Below, piece after piece: positions 63,991 to 64,000 of a stretch of DNA of 64,000 nt; position 1 is the stretch's first letter, and the number at the start of each line of letters is the position of its first letter. The DNA lies in NCBI GenBank assembly GCA_000783305.1, contig JROE01000004.1, forward strand, positions 558,001-622,000, read 5' to 3'. Position numbers and translations under genes: made by a program. Under the pieces are notes generated by a model that saw only the letters and a program-made list of their open reading frames with translations, searched no databases and had not been told where the DNA came from. Origin of the DNA: Sphingobacteriaceae bacterium DW12 (GTDB lineage Bacteria; Bacteroidota; Bacteroidia; Sphingobacteriales; Sphingobacteriaceae).

Positions 63991-64000
63991 TTCACGAAAT

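Noticed and set aside
1-64000. CRISPR arrays, insertion sequences, tRNA genes or prophage
   Set aside because: No regularly spaced repeats, transposase or integrase motifs, or cloverleaf genes were seen. The phage-holin family protein at 48050-48400 is chromosomal in nature and not evidence of a prophage.

Overview
The window looks like chromosome from a Bacteroidota member of the Sphingobacteriaceae type (Sphingobacterium/Pedobacter-like). The reasons are a SusC/SusD-type TonB receptor pair, families that are mostly or only found in Bacteroidota (DUF4293, DUF4407, DUF5686, a NagB-PIG-L fusion), starts preceded by A-rich leaders rather than Shine-Dalgarno sites, and several TAnnTTTG-type -7 promoter elements. 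The genus is an inference. I saw no rRNA, tRNA, CRISPR array, insertion sequence, prophage or replication origin.

Layout. 1-3.5 kb: two tiny ORFs, a DUF4142 protein, an unrecognised protein, an 840-bp hairpin-rich gap and a lipoprotein. 3.6-7.3 kb: a two-gene operon (PF09859 oxygenase plus a stand-alone Ada-type zinc domain), surE with a small lipoprotein, a lipid kinase and a DUF892 ferritin-like protein. 7.6-15.8 kb: a phosphorelay block with single-domain receivers, CheR, a 1200-residue CHASE3-HAMP-GAF hybrid kinase carrying three receivers, a receiver-PAS kinase and a PAS kinase. 16-20 kb: a GT4 glycosyltransferase and an alpha/alpha-toroid protein converging on a GH130 mannoside enzyme. 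20-33.2 kb: a stress and DNA-maintenance stretch with YihY, CsbD, DUF1905/OmdA, SulP, a baeRF protein, aldo/keto reductase, lipocalin, DUF7218/Rho-N, topoisomerase IB, an ECF-type sigma factor, Ku, ligase D and a second DUF4142-like lipoprotein. 33.3-48.4 kb: mostly housekeeping (TruA, ABC exporter, M3 peptidase, racemase, pirin, TypA, Kbl, FtsX-type permease). 48.5-55.6 kb: a PepSY membrane protein, SusD-like and SusC-like proteins and a divergent AraC regulator, best read as a metal or siderophore uptake unit. 55.8-64 kb: NagB-PIG-L, an aminotransferase, a DUF5686 outer-membrane protein, a TlpA-like thioredoxin and RadA.

How it fits together. The 20-33 kb stretch, with DUF892 and the PF09859/Ada pair nearby, reads as a resilience locus: repair of double-strand breaks and alkylation, envelope and osmotic protection, and a sigma factor with no anti-sigma gene beside it. 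An AATACGTGTT-type motif recurs upstream of several of these genes and forms a perfect palindrome between the sigma-factor and ku genes, so a shared regulon is a testable idea.

The points most worth a second look are the shared motif, the Ada-like domain that lacks the methyl-acceptor cysteine, the hairpin-rich island at 2.2-2.8 kb, and the AraC/SusC promoter region with two direct repeats. I did not find a clear, wholly new multi-gene system.
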